Source: Aphis gossypii (lineage: Eukaryota > Arthropoda > Insecta > Hemiptera > Aphididae). From it: a stretch of 64,000 nt of DNA. Location: the NCBI RefSeq assembly GCF_020184175.1, contig NC_065533.1, positions 47,406,351 through 47,470,350 of the forward strand. Direction: 5' to 3'. Both the position numbers and the translations under genes were made by a program. This document shows, in pieces, positions 38,411 to 52,000 of the stretch (positions are counted from its first letter, which is position 1; the number at the start of each line of letters is the position of its first letter). The notes beneath the pieces are model-generated. The model saw nothing but the letters and a program-made list of their open reading frames with translations, did no database searches and was not told where the DNA came from.

Positions 38411-38948
38411 GAAGCATAGAAAAAAATTTAAACAAGTCTAAACATATTCAAAATTGAATTTTTGTAAGAAATTATAATTCACATAAATGAGTATTATGTT
38501 AAATTTATACAGTCAATAGTTCAACAATTGATCATGATGATAAATAGTTATCTATAATTATCTAATCTATAATTTATCTATAATATAATGCTTGATGAAT
38601 AACACATACAATAGTAAAATATACTAATCACAAACTGTTTTCCATAGTTTAAACTATTTGAATTTGTTAATAGATAATAATATGATGCAATACATTATAA
38701 TATCCATTTTTTTTTTTTTGCTAACTTTTTAACAAACTTTCCTATGTTAGGATCATTTCTCATTACTATACCGCTTTATTCTGTTACAGTAAACACCGGT
38801 TATTTTGAAAAGTGTTAAAGTTTATAAAAATATTTTTATGCATAATTTTAAGACTTAATTTACTTAGTAAATTCAAAACAACTGCGGTTGTTAATAAAAA
38901 AACTATATTATTTTGCTATATTTTTCGTTATCATTTATTAAAAGCTTT

Positions 38949-39262
38949 TGTTTTTTAAATGAGAACATACATTTTTAATTTCATGATATGGAATATATTT
39001 TTGAGTAGTTTGATATTATATAAAAATCGAATTTTCAACTTATAGTTAATTAGGTATAATTATTTAAAGTTTAAACGAGTAGAATATGTGACCAACATTT
39101 TGCGAGGTAACACAGCTGTGCCGCTCTTCTCAAAACTTTAAATACTTAAACTGTAAGTAATTAACTACCCGTTTGAAATTTGATTTTTATATACAAAATG
39201 TCTAAGAAAAGCATTTTGCTTATGCATATGAAACTAAAAATGTACCCACTATGCGAAAACAA
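38949..39262. mobile_element. Fold-back or MITE-like element with long inverted repeats
   Basis: Two arms of about 125 bp (38949-39072 and 39134-39262) are imperfect reverse complements around a unique GC-richer centre (about 39073-39133). Matching blocks in order are TACATTTTTAATTTCAT, TATAAAAATCGAATTT, TAGTTAATTA and ATTTAAAGTTT, each with its complement in the other arm with at most a few changes. Weaker pairing continues further out on both sides, perhaps to 38900 and 39318. There is no ORF, so it is non-autonomous. The termini and target duplication cannot be fixed. Confidence 0.65.
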
Positions 39263-40100
39263 TATAGATACTGTCAAAAAATCAATAATCTTAAAAAATA
39301 ACGAATAAATATAATATTTTACAAGTATTTTATTTTTATACTAACTTCAAACAATGTAAAATAAAATTATATGCCCACACGCAATTATTGTATTCGAAAT
39401 AATGAATGTTTAGTCTTAAACTATTTGCTCGATATTTAGGTAGTTTAAAAATAAATTTAATATTAAATAAATTGAACAAATGATAGTATCGCTCTTGTGA
39501 ACATACATTATAAACTGATATACGAATATACTACGTGTAAACATCGACAGCATCTACATCATGTATAATATAACCATATGGATTTTTAATCGATGTTAAA
39601 CAATATTTTATAATATTATATACTTAATATAGATTAAATAAATTCACATAGATATATTATGTATTATTATTATGTAGTCGATCGTTAGTATTAAAAAATA
39701 ATTTACCAAGTGCAGTAATAAAATAGACAATATGACTATATAAGATCAATAACAACTTGTGCATATTCATTTTTGAAGTACCAATGTACTATATAAATTG
39801 TATTAGCATAGTGTTTTTATTGTTTTTTACTCACGATGTGCGCATCTATTTTCAAAAGTTTCAAAATAACGTAAAATTTGTAAAAGTTTTTTTTATGGAA
39901 AAAAAAATATTGTTTATAAATATATTTGAATAAAATGTATGTCTATAAAAAGTGATTTTTTATATATTTTTAAATATTATGCTTCCAAAATAAGCTATTA
40001 TAAGGAATCTTACATTACATTTTTAAAACCGTAAGACATAGGTAAAAAAAGAAAAATGTGAAAAAAACTAAAAAATATTTTATAATATTTTCCGATTTTG

Positions 40101-40204
40101 ACGAATTTCTTCAAATGTCTAACTTCAAATACAAATATAAATAAATTGTGTCCAAGTATTTTTAATATTTTTATATAGATATAAGAGTATATCTTGTGGA
40201 CCGT
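40101..40204. repeat. Interspersed repeat, copy 2
   Basis: Second copy of the family seen at 38307-38410, same orientation. Here the block continues into TTGTGGACCGTGGAATTTTT and on to about 40250, suggesting the full repeat is longer than the shared part. Confidence 0.45.
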
Positions 40205-40794
40205 GGAATTTTTTATATAATCTTAACCCAGTAAACAGTTTTTAATTAACATTTATAGCATTTATAAAATAAAAAATAACATAAAAAATAAATGTTTATT
40301 GTTTATAAATAAATCAAAGAGAAATATTTAAATTTTATCGTGCAATGAAAATTATAATATAAATATTAAATATAATATATAATAAATATTTGTTGAACAT
40401 TTCAACTATCTACAATTATTCGTTTTCAAGCTAGTTATATCAAAAAAAAAAAACAAAATAAATTTGTTAAAAATTGGATTTGTGTAAAAATGCCTGCTTT
40501 TCTTAGTTTTTTATTTGTTTTTCTCAATTATAAAAATAAATATAGAGAGTTTTTAACTTGGATCTATCAGTGAATCAATATCCAAAATTACCTTTATTTT
40601 TGAATTTCGAAGCATTTTATTGATAAATTACCCGTATGGTGTACTCATATAGGCAGAAAAATCAATTAAGTCATCGTTACACTTACAATCTAAAATAAAA
40701 AAAACTTTTAAAAATTAGTAAATGTTTAATTTTTAGACGAATTCAAACGGTGTGCAAAATTACAATTTTCAAAAAAAAATACTTTTGAAATATC

Positions 40795-40815
40795 GTGTGT
40801 GTGTGTGTGTGTGTG
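40795..40815. repeat. (GT)10 microsatellite
   Basis: Perfect GT run of 21 bp. Confidence 0.9.
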
Positions 40816-41024
40816 ATTTACTGTGCTAACTGTCGGCACGAAGAGTATTAAATAACAATGTAACATATTTGAATTCATTCATTGCCGTGTCACTAGCTAG
40901 ATGGATATTGTTGCGAACATTGTTCTCGTTATTATGACGACCAAACCAGCCAAAGTTTAACAACGAAACGTCATACGAATAATACGATACACACTCAGTT
41001 TATATATAATATTATCATTTATCG

Positions 41025-41100
41025 CACACACACACACCCACACACATACACACACACACACACACACACGCATATATTTATATATATATATATATATATA
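41025..41100. repeat. Compound (CA)n-(TA)n microsatellite
   Basis: CA run with two interruptions to about 41069, then a TA run to 41100. Likely highly length-variable. Confidence 0.9.
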
Positions 41101-43338
41101 GGTACAATAATGCGAAGTGGATGAACTTAAAGTTTCGCATGACGCCCGCAGGTTTGTGAACTTTACGTGCCAGCTATACAAACTCTATATAATATATGTG
41201 TTATATATATATATGTTGTCCGTCAACACGTTTAGTAGGATTTTAATATCATAGTTTCTATTCGCGAATAAAACCGTCGGCGAATCTAATCCGACTGTCT
41301 TGTAAGTTGAATTTCGCCCCTCCTTAAACACAACTTTGCCGGACACAGGGATGTGTATACCGTCGTAATACGCATTATTATAATATAGGGGTGGTTAACA
41401 ATAATAACAACACGTTCGAGAACCTTTTTACCGAGTAAATCGTTCCATTGTACACACTTTTACATATGTTATAGAAACATATATCGCGGATACCTGCTAT
41501 ATGCTTAAATAATCGAAATATTCAAATATTATAATTCCAGTAAGATCGTACTAGGAAAATTATACGACGATAGTATATAATATAATATAATTGGACTCAA
41601 ACCTTAAGTCACAACAGTTAGACTACAATTATTATAATAGAATATTATAAAATAAAACTAAACTCTTGGTAATATTACACAATGCGATGCCGTTTAAGAT
41701 TCACCAGTCGCAATTGGAAATGACGCACTCGTTGAGATTATTTCCCAGAAAACGGCGTGTCGCTGGTTGCATATATTATACCCGGAATAGTTTAAAAAAT
41801 GACACGGCTTTATATCGGAGTGTAACGTGTCTTTCGTCAGATACTAGTAAAAAGAAAATTCGGTTTATCGTTTTCACCTGCTCACGATATGAAATTGTAT
41901 AGTGTTGTCAATCCTATTTATAATATTATACACCCATGGGTACTGTATCGTTAAGCACGCAACCCACAAAACAAGAAAAAAAATATATAGACATTATAAC
42001 TAATTTTATCAGACAGTCTGAGATAGTTATTAACTTATTTAGAATTAATTTATAAGTACAATCAATAGGATAATCAATACTATACCTATGACTTTGACTG
42101 AAATTATTTACTTACTTCTCTAAACTTTCATACTAGTTCTAAATAAGAATTTAAAATATTTAAGACTATAGAACAATCCTAATGTCAGTCGGATAGTGTA
42201 TCTTGTAGGAATAACAAAACAATATGTTAATAAAATTGAGTTTTCTAGCCATAGGATTCGGATAAGGTTAACCTCTCGATTTGAAGACACGAGTAGAAGG
42301 ACATCGAAAAAAATCAGGACGTAATGATAATATTATTGAGACTAATATTTTGATAATATCACATCAGAAATAAACAAACCGCAAATTAAATACCATCCGT
42401 GATAACGAGTTTGCGGCAGTCAATAACGGGATTTCGATAACTTAATTTATATTATTGATTACTTGATAATCAAATAAAGCAATAGTATGAATGGTGAGAC
42501 ATATCTCATAACGTAAAGATAACTCCCGCTCGTTTTCCAATTACGTCAGAAAACCACGCCAAGTGAAATGAAATAAATTCTTCATCGTCTTATATTTATT
42601 TTTAAAACGCATTTGATCGCTAACTGGCTTGTCCGATCATGCTGAGCCCTGTAAACTTAAACTCTCCGCCATTAGTAATTTAAAATTGCTTTAACGAAAT
42701 AAACGAATTATGGTGAATATAATATATTAATAATTATGAGAGAAAGATGTGTAAAAAAAAAAAAAAAAAATATACATTATTTAAATATTATAAAAAAGAA
42801 AGGAAAGCTTATTTTTTGATCGCATTATCGCAATTCCCAGTTTCTAAACGTATTTCGAGTTTGAATACAACGCAATAAACTATAATATACTATGATTCAA
42901 TACCATACAGAATTTTTGACCTCTGTATTTCGATAGCTATTTTTAATTTTTCCTCGTGTGAATCTATATTAAATCTCGTATTTTTATAGCTTTAAATAGT
43001 GGATAGTGTGTACGTCTTGCTTTGGATTATTATATTATAGTAATATTGTAATTAGCACGATATTAAACGCGTCGAACACAAACAATCTTAACTATATATG
43101 GACACTCATTGGTGTGAAAAACGTGTGTTTAGAAATCTAAAAACAAATCATTTGTCCGCATTCTTAGATGGCCGACGTCTCGTCATCCCATACGACGCTT
43201 CGCCACTGCGGTGGGATTTTCGCAATACTCAATTTTCTCCATAAGAGTGTTCAGAGTATTCGATAAACGTGCACAATAATTTGTATATAATACAATATAA
43301 CGATTATTCCACACACACACACTGACACGACCGACGAA

Positions 43339-43533
43339 ATGGAAACGTGCCTACTACTCGGTTATACCGCGGTAATAATACAATGTAAAGTCCTCATCTG
43401 TTCGCGCGTACGACTACGCTTACCACGTCGTGTTACGACGTCGATCTCGATACACAGTAAAACGCCGAACCAGCACGTCGCCTTTGGTAATTGCAATTTC
43501 GCGACAAAAGGTTCACCGTCGGCAGACCTCTAA
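43339..43533 (+). CDS. Small ORF of 64 codons in CpG-rich island (weak)
   Basis: An ATG with favourable context (G at -3, G at +4) opens 64 codons free of low-complexity sequence, starting METCLLLGYTAVIIQCKVLI and then basic (RVRLRLPRR). The N-terminal half is mildly hydrophobic. It lies about 210 bp upstream of a TATA box, so it would need its own promoter or be an upstream ORF of a longer transcript. No family is recognised. The GC-rich composition lowers stop frequency, so chance is quite possible. Confidence 0.2.
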   Translation: METCLLLGYTAVIIQCKVLICSRVRLRLPRRVTTSISIHSKTPNQHVAFGNCNFATKGSPSADL

Positions 43534-43742
43534 CCCGGAGCTAATCTCTTAGCCGTTTCCGCCTATCGTCATTCACACGACCTGCACCGCCTCCGCGTGC
43601 GCCGTCGGCCGCATCTGGCGCGTCTGATTGTTCTCGACGGTTCTCGGGTTTTAATAACACTTAGTCGGGCAGCACACGAGTGCCGCACCTTGAATCGAAG
43701 CCGCCGTTAATTAAATTTAGTCGCTCTGCAGTGTAATCCCTG

Positions 43743-43751
43743 TATATAAAA
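43743..43751 (+). promoter_or_regulatory. TATA box candidate
   Basis: TATATAAAA lies between GC-rich flanks inside the CpG island, a more meaningful setting than the TA runs elsewhere. Initiation would be expected near 43775. Confidence 0.3.
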
Positions 43752-43896
43752 CCGACCGGAACGGCGTTAAAAATCGGACGATTTTTAGAACGGTCGCTTC
43801 CACGGTAAACGCATTAAAACGCGTTCCAAATAATATATATAATATACTGCAGTAGGTAGTATCGGTAAGGTATACGAGACATATGCGAGTGTGTAA

Positions 43897-43921
43897 ATAT
43901 ATATATATATATATATATATA
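43897..43921. repeat. (AT)12 microsatellite
   Basis: Perfect alternating AT run of 25 bp. It breaks the credibility of the minus-strand frame crossing it. Confidence 0.9.
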
Positions 43922-44350
43922 ATGTATAGATATACCGTGGACCTATCACGAATAATAACGATTAACCACGGTAATGGTGGACGAATCGCATCTTCGTGTG
44001 CAATATAATACACACAAGTCCGTCGTAATTTCCTAATGCAGTCGCCCGCGCCCTCGTTAATTGCACTACCGAGTCGCATTCCGGCGGCGACACCGGAGGC
44101 TGTCTCTCCTTTTCGACGAAAATCTCTCTCTCTCTCTATTTCTCTGTTCGCAGTTTCCGCCAAACGTGTCTCTCTCAGCATGTATACAGTTTAAGTACAC
44201 GATATACGTTTGCGAAAACGACCTAGTCGCACACAGCGAGCGTCCGAAGTGTCTTACCATATCGTTTCTGCTTTTTACGGATTACGCGTGCGTTTTAAAA
44301 TTTACTGCGAGTACAAAACCACTACCGCGGTAATCCGTATGCCGCTGGCT

Positions 44351-47300
44351 CGACAGTCTGCAATGGTTTGAACCAAACAAAAAAAAAGAAAAAGAAATCG
44401 TCTGTCGTGATGCGGTCGTTGCTCGTGGATACGAGTTTATGTGTCTCTATATAATTTTGTAAACTACTGTAAGTGTACGCCCAAAGTCTTAATAAAATGT
44501 AATGTTTGTGTGTGTGTGTGTGCTATCCATAGCCAAATCTATCACACTTATGGTTTAATAAAAATAGCTAATTGTATCATTTTAAACTTGTTTTTGATAC
44601 CCAAAACAAACCAAACAACTGTATATATGAGTAGTTTTATTTATTAATGCAATTGAAGACAGGATACATTTATTAGTATTAGCACTATTAAGTGCCTAAT
44701 TTGCCACAGAAAACGCCTTGCGGAATTAACTACAATTAATAAATATAATATCGATTATATGAAATCAAAGGTCTAAAACAGACGAATTTTTTATGTAAAT
44801 CCACAGTTTTTTACCGAATTTCGTAAAATGTTCGTTTTAATAGATACCTATAAGAAAATCCGTAGTAACATTCGTTACATTTTACTTAACAATAAAACAT
44901 AAACGTTAAATATATTTATTATTTGATAATAACATAACTACTTTAATTTATAAATTATTAAAATTATTAAGAAAATAAAACAGTTGCATTAGCAACTTAG
45001 ATTAAATATAAAAGATTATATAATTTATTAAGATTTTAGTATTATTTTGTATAATATGTACTGTTCTTATCTAATATTATTAGGTAAAATCAACGCAAAT
45101 AACTGTATTAAAAATCAATGAAATTCGTATTTAACGGTGTTTACGAAGAGGTAATCTACGATAATTTAATTGGTCACGTGCAACGCAGGATGAACTAGTA
45201 CTGTAATAATATATACCTATGAATATTATATTCTTCAAAGCAATACGTTTTCACTGATATTCACTAAATTGTCGTATAGTTTGAAGATATTTTAAGAACA
45301 TATTTTCACATTCCAATATATATATATTTTTTAGGTTTCATAGAATTCGATTGACAGCTGAACACCATATATTATCTGCAACACTAAAACCATTCTAACT
45401 TTTTTGTTTTTAATAATATAGTATACTCGTACAATAAAATCAATGATAAAAATCAGTTCATAATTAAAATTTATTATACAAATATAATTTATTGAAATAA
45501 TGATTTGTATACATTTTTATATGCAGTTCAATGTTTATCCGTAATCAAGATACATCCAATTTCGAGCACATAATTTGAAGTGCAATTCTGCATTTGTGTA
45601 CCTCATTTTTTTTTTTTTTTTTTGTAAAAACTGCTCAATTTTGGCAAGAAATTGACTCACTGTCACCAATTAGAAACATGTTAACATTCACGGCTTATGT
45701 TTATGCTTTTGATTAGTAGTATAAAGTGGAAAACTTAAGGAAAAAAAATGTAGATCATAATAATTTTATATTGTATTAAATTGTTAACACAGCAGGTTCG
45801 ATATTATAATGGAATCAATTGATCACATCTAAACTCTAAATGTAAATTCTATAGTAATAACGAGCACATAATTTTTATTCTGATCATCGAATGAAATGCG
45901 CACTCGGTTTTATTATTCAAACTTCACTTAGTTCAAAAAAATTAAAATAATATTATTTTATACTATTATAAGCTATACTTAATGATAATTATCTCTTTAT
46001 CAGATTTAAACAGCAAGATGAAAGTCACGAGTAGTCTAATAATCAAACAATACGACATAACTTATAATACAATTGTTATGTTAAGTATGTAATAACAAAA
46101 TTTCTACACGGTTACACGAGATCTTAGAATTCGTCGGTTGTTACTATTACAATAAATTTATGGCATGTGTCGCGAAGAAAAATTGATTTTTTTATAGCAA
46201 TTTTGGTATTTTTATAAGACGGCTAAATTTACCATATAATCTTGAACAGCGACAGTGTATATATTGTACACGTCATAGTATTTATTGGTGTCATATGTAT
46301 ACCACGTCCATTTGTCACACATAATTTTTTTTTAATTTTACATATTTTATGCATAAGACATCAGTTTATATTTTAAAACGAACTACTTAGACTGTCCTAT
46401 TTTGTTTAAAATATTAAATACTTTATCCATTATCGCTGTTAAAATATTATATTCGTATTATGTAAATATAATATAAAATATAGAATATCAACCCCCGTTA
46501 ATATTCATAAATAGGTAAGTATCATCAACATTGAATAAAATATTTGATAATAATGTGGCATTTATTACAAGTATATTTTATTTTATTATAATTATATGAG
46601 CTAGGAATTTTTTAATATTAAACATTTAAGATAACAAATAATGTATCATAATCATATTTACTTTCATTATAATTTTTATATAAAATATTTTGCTGAAAAT
46701 CCACAAAATAATCCTTGTTTATATTTAACTACTTATAGAACATAATTTGGTAGGTAGGTAATAATATTATAGTTAAGCATGAAGGTAACATAAGTCACGG
46801 CTAAGTAGGTTTAGATTATATAGTGTAGCTTTTTCACTTGAATAATTCATTGTGATCAAATGCAATTTTCGTGAACTCTGCGGTGTTGAATAAAAAGATG
46901 TTTTTTAAAAAAAGAAAAGAAAACGTATAGCATAAAACTTTGATTTTTTTTATTTATTATAAATTATTATTATAACACGTATTATATATCTTCAAAATTA
47001 ACATTTTTGAAAAAGGTAACATAAAATATAATAAAAATGTTTCATTCACGAATGAATTATTCAGATAAATAACCATCATTTAAATGTAGGTAACACAAAA
47101 AGTAGTACCTACCATTATTACTATTATTCGTATATATTTACAGCACAATCAAATTAAAAACACTATTAATAAGTGTCTATATTATATCTAAAAATTATGT
47201 ATATCTATTTACCCGATGTTGCTATTTCTACTACGAAATTGTATCTATACCATACCGTACTACTTCGAATTCGAATTTTTTTTTTGTCGTATATATGTAT

Positions 47301-48701
47301 CAAACTATTCATATTATCATATAAGGTGCATTCAGTGCCATTAGTACTAATGAAATATTATTTTCATATTAAATTATATACATTGTTGAGGCGGAATGAT
47401 AAAGTAGGTACCTATACGTTCTACTTAATAACTAATAACTATGAATACTTATAAACGTTAGTCTTTGAGGTTCTCTTTAATTCCATACAACCATTGCGTT
47501 AACTCTTTGTTTTAATTATCGGAATCAAACATGATATAATAATAATAATATGTGCTTATGTCTCCGATAAATTGATCAAACGTGGACTTTAAACGCGCAC
47601 CTTAAGTGGCGTAACGATTCAGTGTTATATGTATTAAACGTCGACTAATCAATTCTACAGTTCGTCATTATATAATATTATTCGCAGATGAAAACTACGC
47701 ATAATGTTACTCGCTGACTTCGCAGACGACTGGCGTTTATTACCTCGCGAACGGTAAAATTGTACACAGGTGAATAATATAATAAATTACTAGGCGGTGG
47801 TCGACCGACGATTGATGTTTCCGATTATAAATCGGATAACGTGTCGGCAACGACAAACGGTCCTTTTTTTGAAATACCAACAACATTATTATTAACGTTC
47901 CGTTTACGAGGAAAATATTCGTGGCACACGTACGCGGTAAGTAAGTCGCGTATGATGTTACGTAGAGTACGTGTTCCGAGACGAAAATAATTAATATCAA
48001 ATAAGCTCAGACAGGGTAGACAATCGTAGCTCTCCCCTGTGCAGTAGTTAAATTATAAGGTAAACCGTGACACGCGACAACGTACACCGTGGTTAACGTA
48101 CAAACTCAATTTTGGAGCTTAGCGTTGTTTGCAAGCAGCAATAATAATGATAATTATTATTATACCTACTCTATATAATATAATATGATCGAAAATCTTA
48201 AAAGCAATGTACTACGTACTACGGTAATCGAATGAGGTTAGTTATATAAGTTTACGCTTTAATTTTCGACGTTGACAAAACGAATAGAGAGACATGATCT
48301 TCTATGGGTAATAACGTTGTGAGCGCGCGAGCAAACAGATTTAATAACATTTATTAACGGGAAAACTTTTTTTTTTTTTGCCTAATATGATATAACATTA
48401 TTATATTTTGTTACAGAGATGATTATGAAATAACAGATAAAAATTCGTTTTAACAGGCTATTATAGCGTCGCGTGAATCAAATTATTGTGATAGAATGAT
48501 CTACGATTTTAAGGCTGAATACTTTTTGACTTATTAATTATTTTTTTAAACATAACAATAATATTATCTTTGGAGTTGGTTGAAACGTCAATTAAACTAG
48601 CGTTCGCCGTCTCTTTAGTATTTCAAACAAAAGTTAACGTCATTGCCGACTTAAAATTTTGGTAGCTGCAATAAACTTTGTATACGAATAGAAATCGAAT
48701 A
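44351..48701. other. AT-rich region with a GC-richer patch at 47.6-48.1 kb
   Basis: A TG run lies at 44507-44522 and an 18-T run at 45606-45623. A second exact TAGGTACCTA palindrome is at 47405-47414. The patch 47560-48120 has more CpG but no supported exon; the minus-strand frame at 47740-48000 has no recognisable feature. No gene seen. Confidence 0.45.
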
Positions 48702-49097
48702 TACAGAGTGATCCAATTATCGAATTACACTCATTATTTAAAAAAAAAATATATAATTTTTAGAATTTTTTAACATAATAATATATAAATTGAAATTGGG
48801 ATGAGTAGGTTAAACTTTAGATAAGCGAAATAGTAAACCAATCAACATTTTACAGAGTATTCCCGTATACCTTCCACTTACCTTATCTAAATATTAAATA
48901 TTTATAACTTATAAACCTCATGTACTTACTAGTATTGAAACACTCCAAAAAATATTATTTTTTTGGAAATTATATTAAAAATGAATGTTTTCATTTTAAA
49001 TTTTTTTTGACTAATAATTATACAAAAATTCTTTTTCAAAAACACATTCAACTATTTTGAAATAATGAGTGTTAATTGATAAACGAATCATCCAGTA
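48702..49097. mobile_element. 396-bp MITE with 38-bp terminal inverted repeats
   Basis: The left end (48702-48739) begins TACAGAGTGATCCAATTATC and ends ACACTCATTATTT. The right end (49060-49097) reads, as reverse complement, TACTGGATGATTCGTTTATC and also ends ACACTCATTATTT. Both are flanked by TA (48700-48701 and 49098-49099), consistent with a TA target duplication as in Tc1/mariner-type elements. The pairing continues weakly inwards (GAATTTTT blocks). There is no ORF, so it would have depended on a transposase from elsewhere. The exact boundary could be two bases in because the flanks themselves read TATA. Confidence 0.8.
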
Positions 49098-52000
49098 TAA
49101 TGAAATATGACACTATTAAAATAATAAAAAACAATAACGTACTGTTTTATTGGCAGGCGCGTCAATATAAGAAAATTAATAAACACATATTGTTTGGAAA
49201 TATTTTGTTTGTATTGCAATTCATGAATTCGGGAGTCACTATAAGGTAACCCTTATAACAGTCATCAACATTGAAAAGAAATACCTTCACGCGACAATAC
49301 AACATAGCAAGTACCTACGTAAAGTATTTGAAATCGGAATGAGATATTGTGTTCGAATTCTCGAAATATTTGCGTGAGAGTCACGCTAAGTCCATTATAC
49401 TTGAAAATAAATCCGTTCAATACATATTATTACGAAGAAGATAACAGCAGTTATAATTCAATATTTATTTAGCTGTGTCCGCATTACTATAACGCGTGAA
49501 TGAACAGCTACTGAAGGTTGTCGTCACGTCTACACACGTCTACATCGACGATATTATATTATTGAACATGATTTGTCGATTTGCGTGAAATGCTTACGTC
49601 GTACAAAATTATGCAAAATTAAATAATTAAAGTTATCAACTAAACTAAATCAAAAAAAAAAAAACTGCGGCTCATGCAAAATAAACTATGTAGGTGACAT
49701 TTATGTTTATATATTTGAAAATCTATTAATAATTATTTTCAAAGAAAACAATACAATTATTATACAATATCAATATATTTTAAACATTACGCTAGTACGT
49801 TTATTTTGTAAATTATACGTTTGTTATAATATGTAAATATAAAAAAAAACTTCCCGTGTGCAATATTTTCATAATATGTAAAATCCTAAAAAAAAACCGT
49901 CATATGAATCAATCAAATATAAAATAAAATTTAATAAAAATTTAAAATAAAAATCGTATTATGATTTATTTTAACGTATTATAGACTATAGTACACATTT
50001 TTATACAGTATTATATTTTAAGTTATATTTACTACTCGTTATTTATTACTCGTACTATGTCATTGTGAACTAAGGGATGAAAAAGATGCGCCAGACATAA
50101 AATGTGATACTACATAAGATATACGAACAAGGATTAATTTAGGGAGTATGTGACCCAGGTCACAAAACTATAAAATTATAATTTTTTCTCACAATATAAA
50201 AATAAAATAGCAATAACAATAATACTTTCTACTGTTCAATTGTTTTTTACTAAACTATTCTACCGTATATAATTAATTATAATATTAAATATTTATGATA
50301 ATGATATATTTGCATCGTAAGTTTTAAAATAATGATTATTTTAATACAAATAATAGGAGGAATCTTACTACGCTACCATAACATTAAATTTTTCCAACTT
50401 CCTTGAACTTTTTATCTAAAATCCATGTAGGTACTCATTATGAATTTATTTAATCTGTTATATGCTGTTGCTAAACAATGACGTTTGATGAAAACATATT
50501 GTATTTTAAGTTAATTCTAATAATATGAGTTTAGAATTTCGAGGTTCAGTCAGTTTTATAAATAAATTTAAATTTAAATCATATAGTATACTCTTAAGTC
50601 ACCTTAAACATTAATACACCATTAAAATATTATCATATAATATTATTGGTACTATAAGAATTTACAACTATAAAGTATAACTTTTTTTTTTTTTTTAATT
50701 AACTAGTTTAAACCAGAAATAAATGTTATCTGAAGAATGTTTCAATAACTTTTGTGACATAGCTCACTCATACTACAATATTATCTTTTCGTAGTACAAT
50801 AAAACAATAAAATATATTGTTTCTGTTGAAAAATACGGTGTCACATAGAGGGGTTTATTTCACGACAAGCGACAATAAAACATAAAATTAGCTGGCGAGT
50901 TTGCTCGATAGTGTGTGTGTTACAATTATTGTAATACACGTTCAACTGCAAATACGTCACTATTATTACTATTATTATCGTGTGTATTGCATGTAAGCTC
51001 CCTGGGGAATATGATGGTATATACTATATAGCTATAACGAGTGGGTAAAGTGAAAACTCTGACGTATTTCATTTTATTTGGTAAAGAATTTTCTGAAATT
51101 AGTCAACCACACCTATAATATATCTATCCTACCCTTTCCTTACTCCAATTTCATCACTTTCCACACCAATGCATGTCTGCGATGCAGTCATCGTTGACCA
51201 CTCCGTACTAGTCATACGCATCTAACGTGTACCACCATGATATTATGGCGTTATATTGATCTAGCTAGTAGCTTCCTACTGTATTGAACGAGTTTGATTA
51301 GTAGATTCATCATTTGGATCCATTTTTCGGGATTTCACAATGTCGTCGTTATTTTTCCCTTATTATAATATTATTCTCTCTTTTCGGTTGATTCTAGTGA
51401 TTTTAACGTTGTTGGTCGTCTGCAATTATATTTTAACTCAGAAACTTTAGCTACTGCGTTTTGTATATTATACTTGTGTACGAGTTTTGAAAGACCCGAT
51501 AAATGAAAAAAATCGTTAGTATTGTTACTATTTTCTTGACTCGATGCTTAAACGCTTAGTAAAAATACATCACTGCAATATTATTTTTATACATTTGTTA
51601 CTACGATATGCTTTATTATAATATTATTATTATTAGATGAAAATCAATAGATTTAATAATAATTAGAAGAAAAGAGAATTAGAGGTGTTGAAAACTGTTT
51701 AATTATTGTTTATTATTATTTTAAAATATTATACAGAAACTCGGAAACTGAATATAACACACGATATACGAAGAGTAGCACGTTCTCACTTAATGGTATA
51801 CATTTAATGTAACACGGCGCATCACATAGGCAAAACAGGTACATGAACATCAAGACAAAATAAAACGTACTGTCATGACTAATAAAAAAGAATGTTAAAT
51901 ATTCACGAAATAACAACCCTGGAATATGTTATGCTCATGATCAATCATTAACCATGATTATTTAATTTATCACGAGCAACACTGTGAAGGATCAGTTTGT

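Larger units (their letters stand above)
40205..43140. other. AT-rich region with microsatellites and small GC-richer patches
   Basis: Continuation of repeat-like DNA to about 40260, then AT-rich sequence. Patches near 41130-41360, 41690-41890 and 42500-42670 are GC-richer and might be regulatory. The 78-codon frame at 41666-41902 starts at TTG or later and has no motif. No gene is supported. Confidence 0.4.
43141..44350. other. Large CpG-rich island, probable promoter region
   Basis: The densest CpG region of the window. It contains GATGGCCGAC near 43168 (a YY1-like ATGGC core), GC-rich blocks at 43560-43640, a TATATAAAA box at 43743-43751 and a CT run near 44124-44140. Long open frames occur on both strands but either run through a TA microsatellite or lack an ATG. 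The simplest reading is the promoter and 5' UTR of a transcript whose coding exons lie elsewhere, perhaps bidirectional. Confidence 0.45.

Noticed and set aside
40957..41181. 74-codon minus-strand frame
   Set aside because: Consists largely of translated CA and TA repeats (CVCVCV, YIYIYI).
43717..44181. 154-codon minus-strand frame starting at ATG
   Set aside because: It reads through the TA microsatellite at 43897-43921; only the first 85 or so codons are free of repeats, and no donor is clear, so it is mentioned only as a possible 5' exon.
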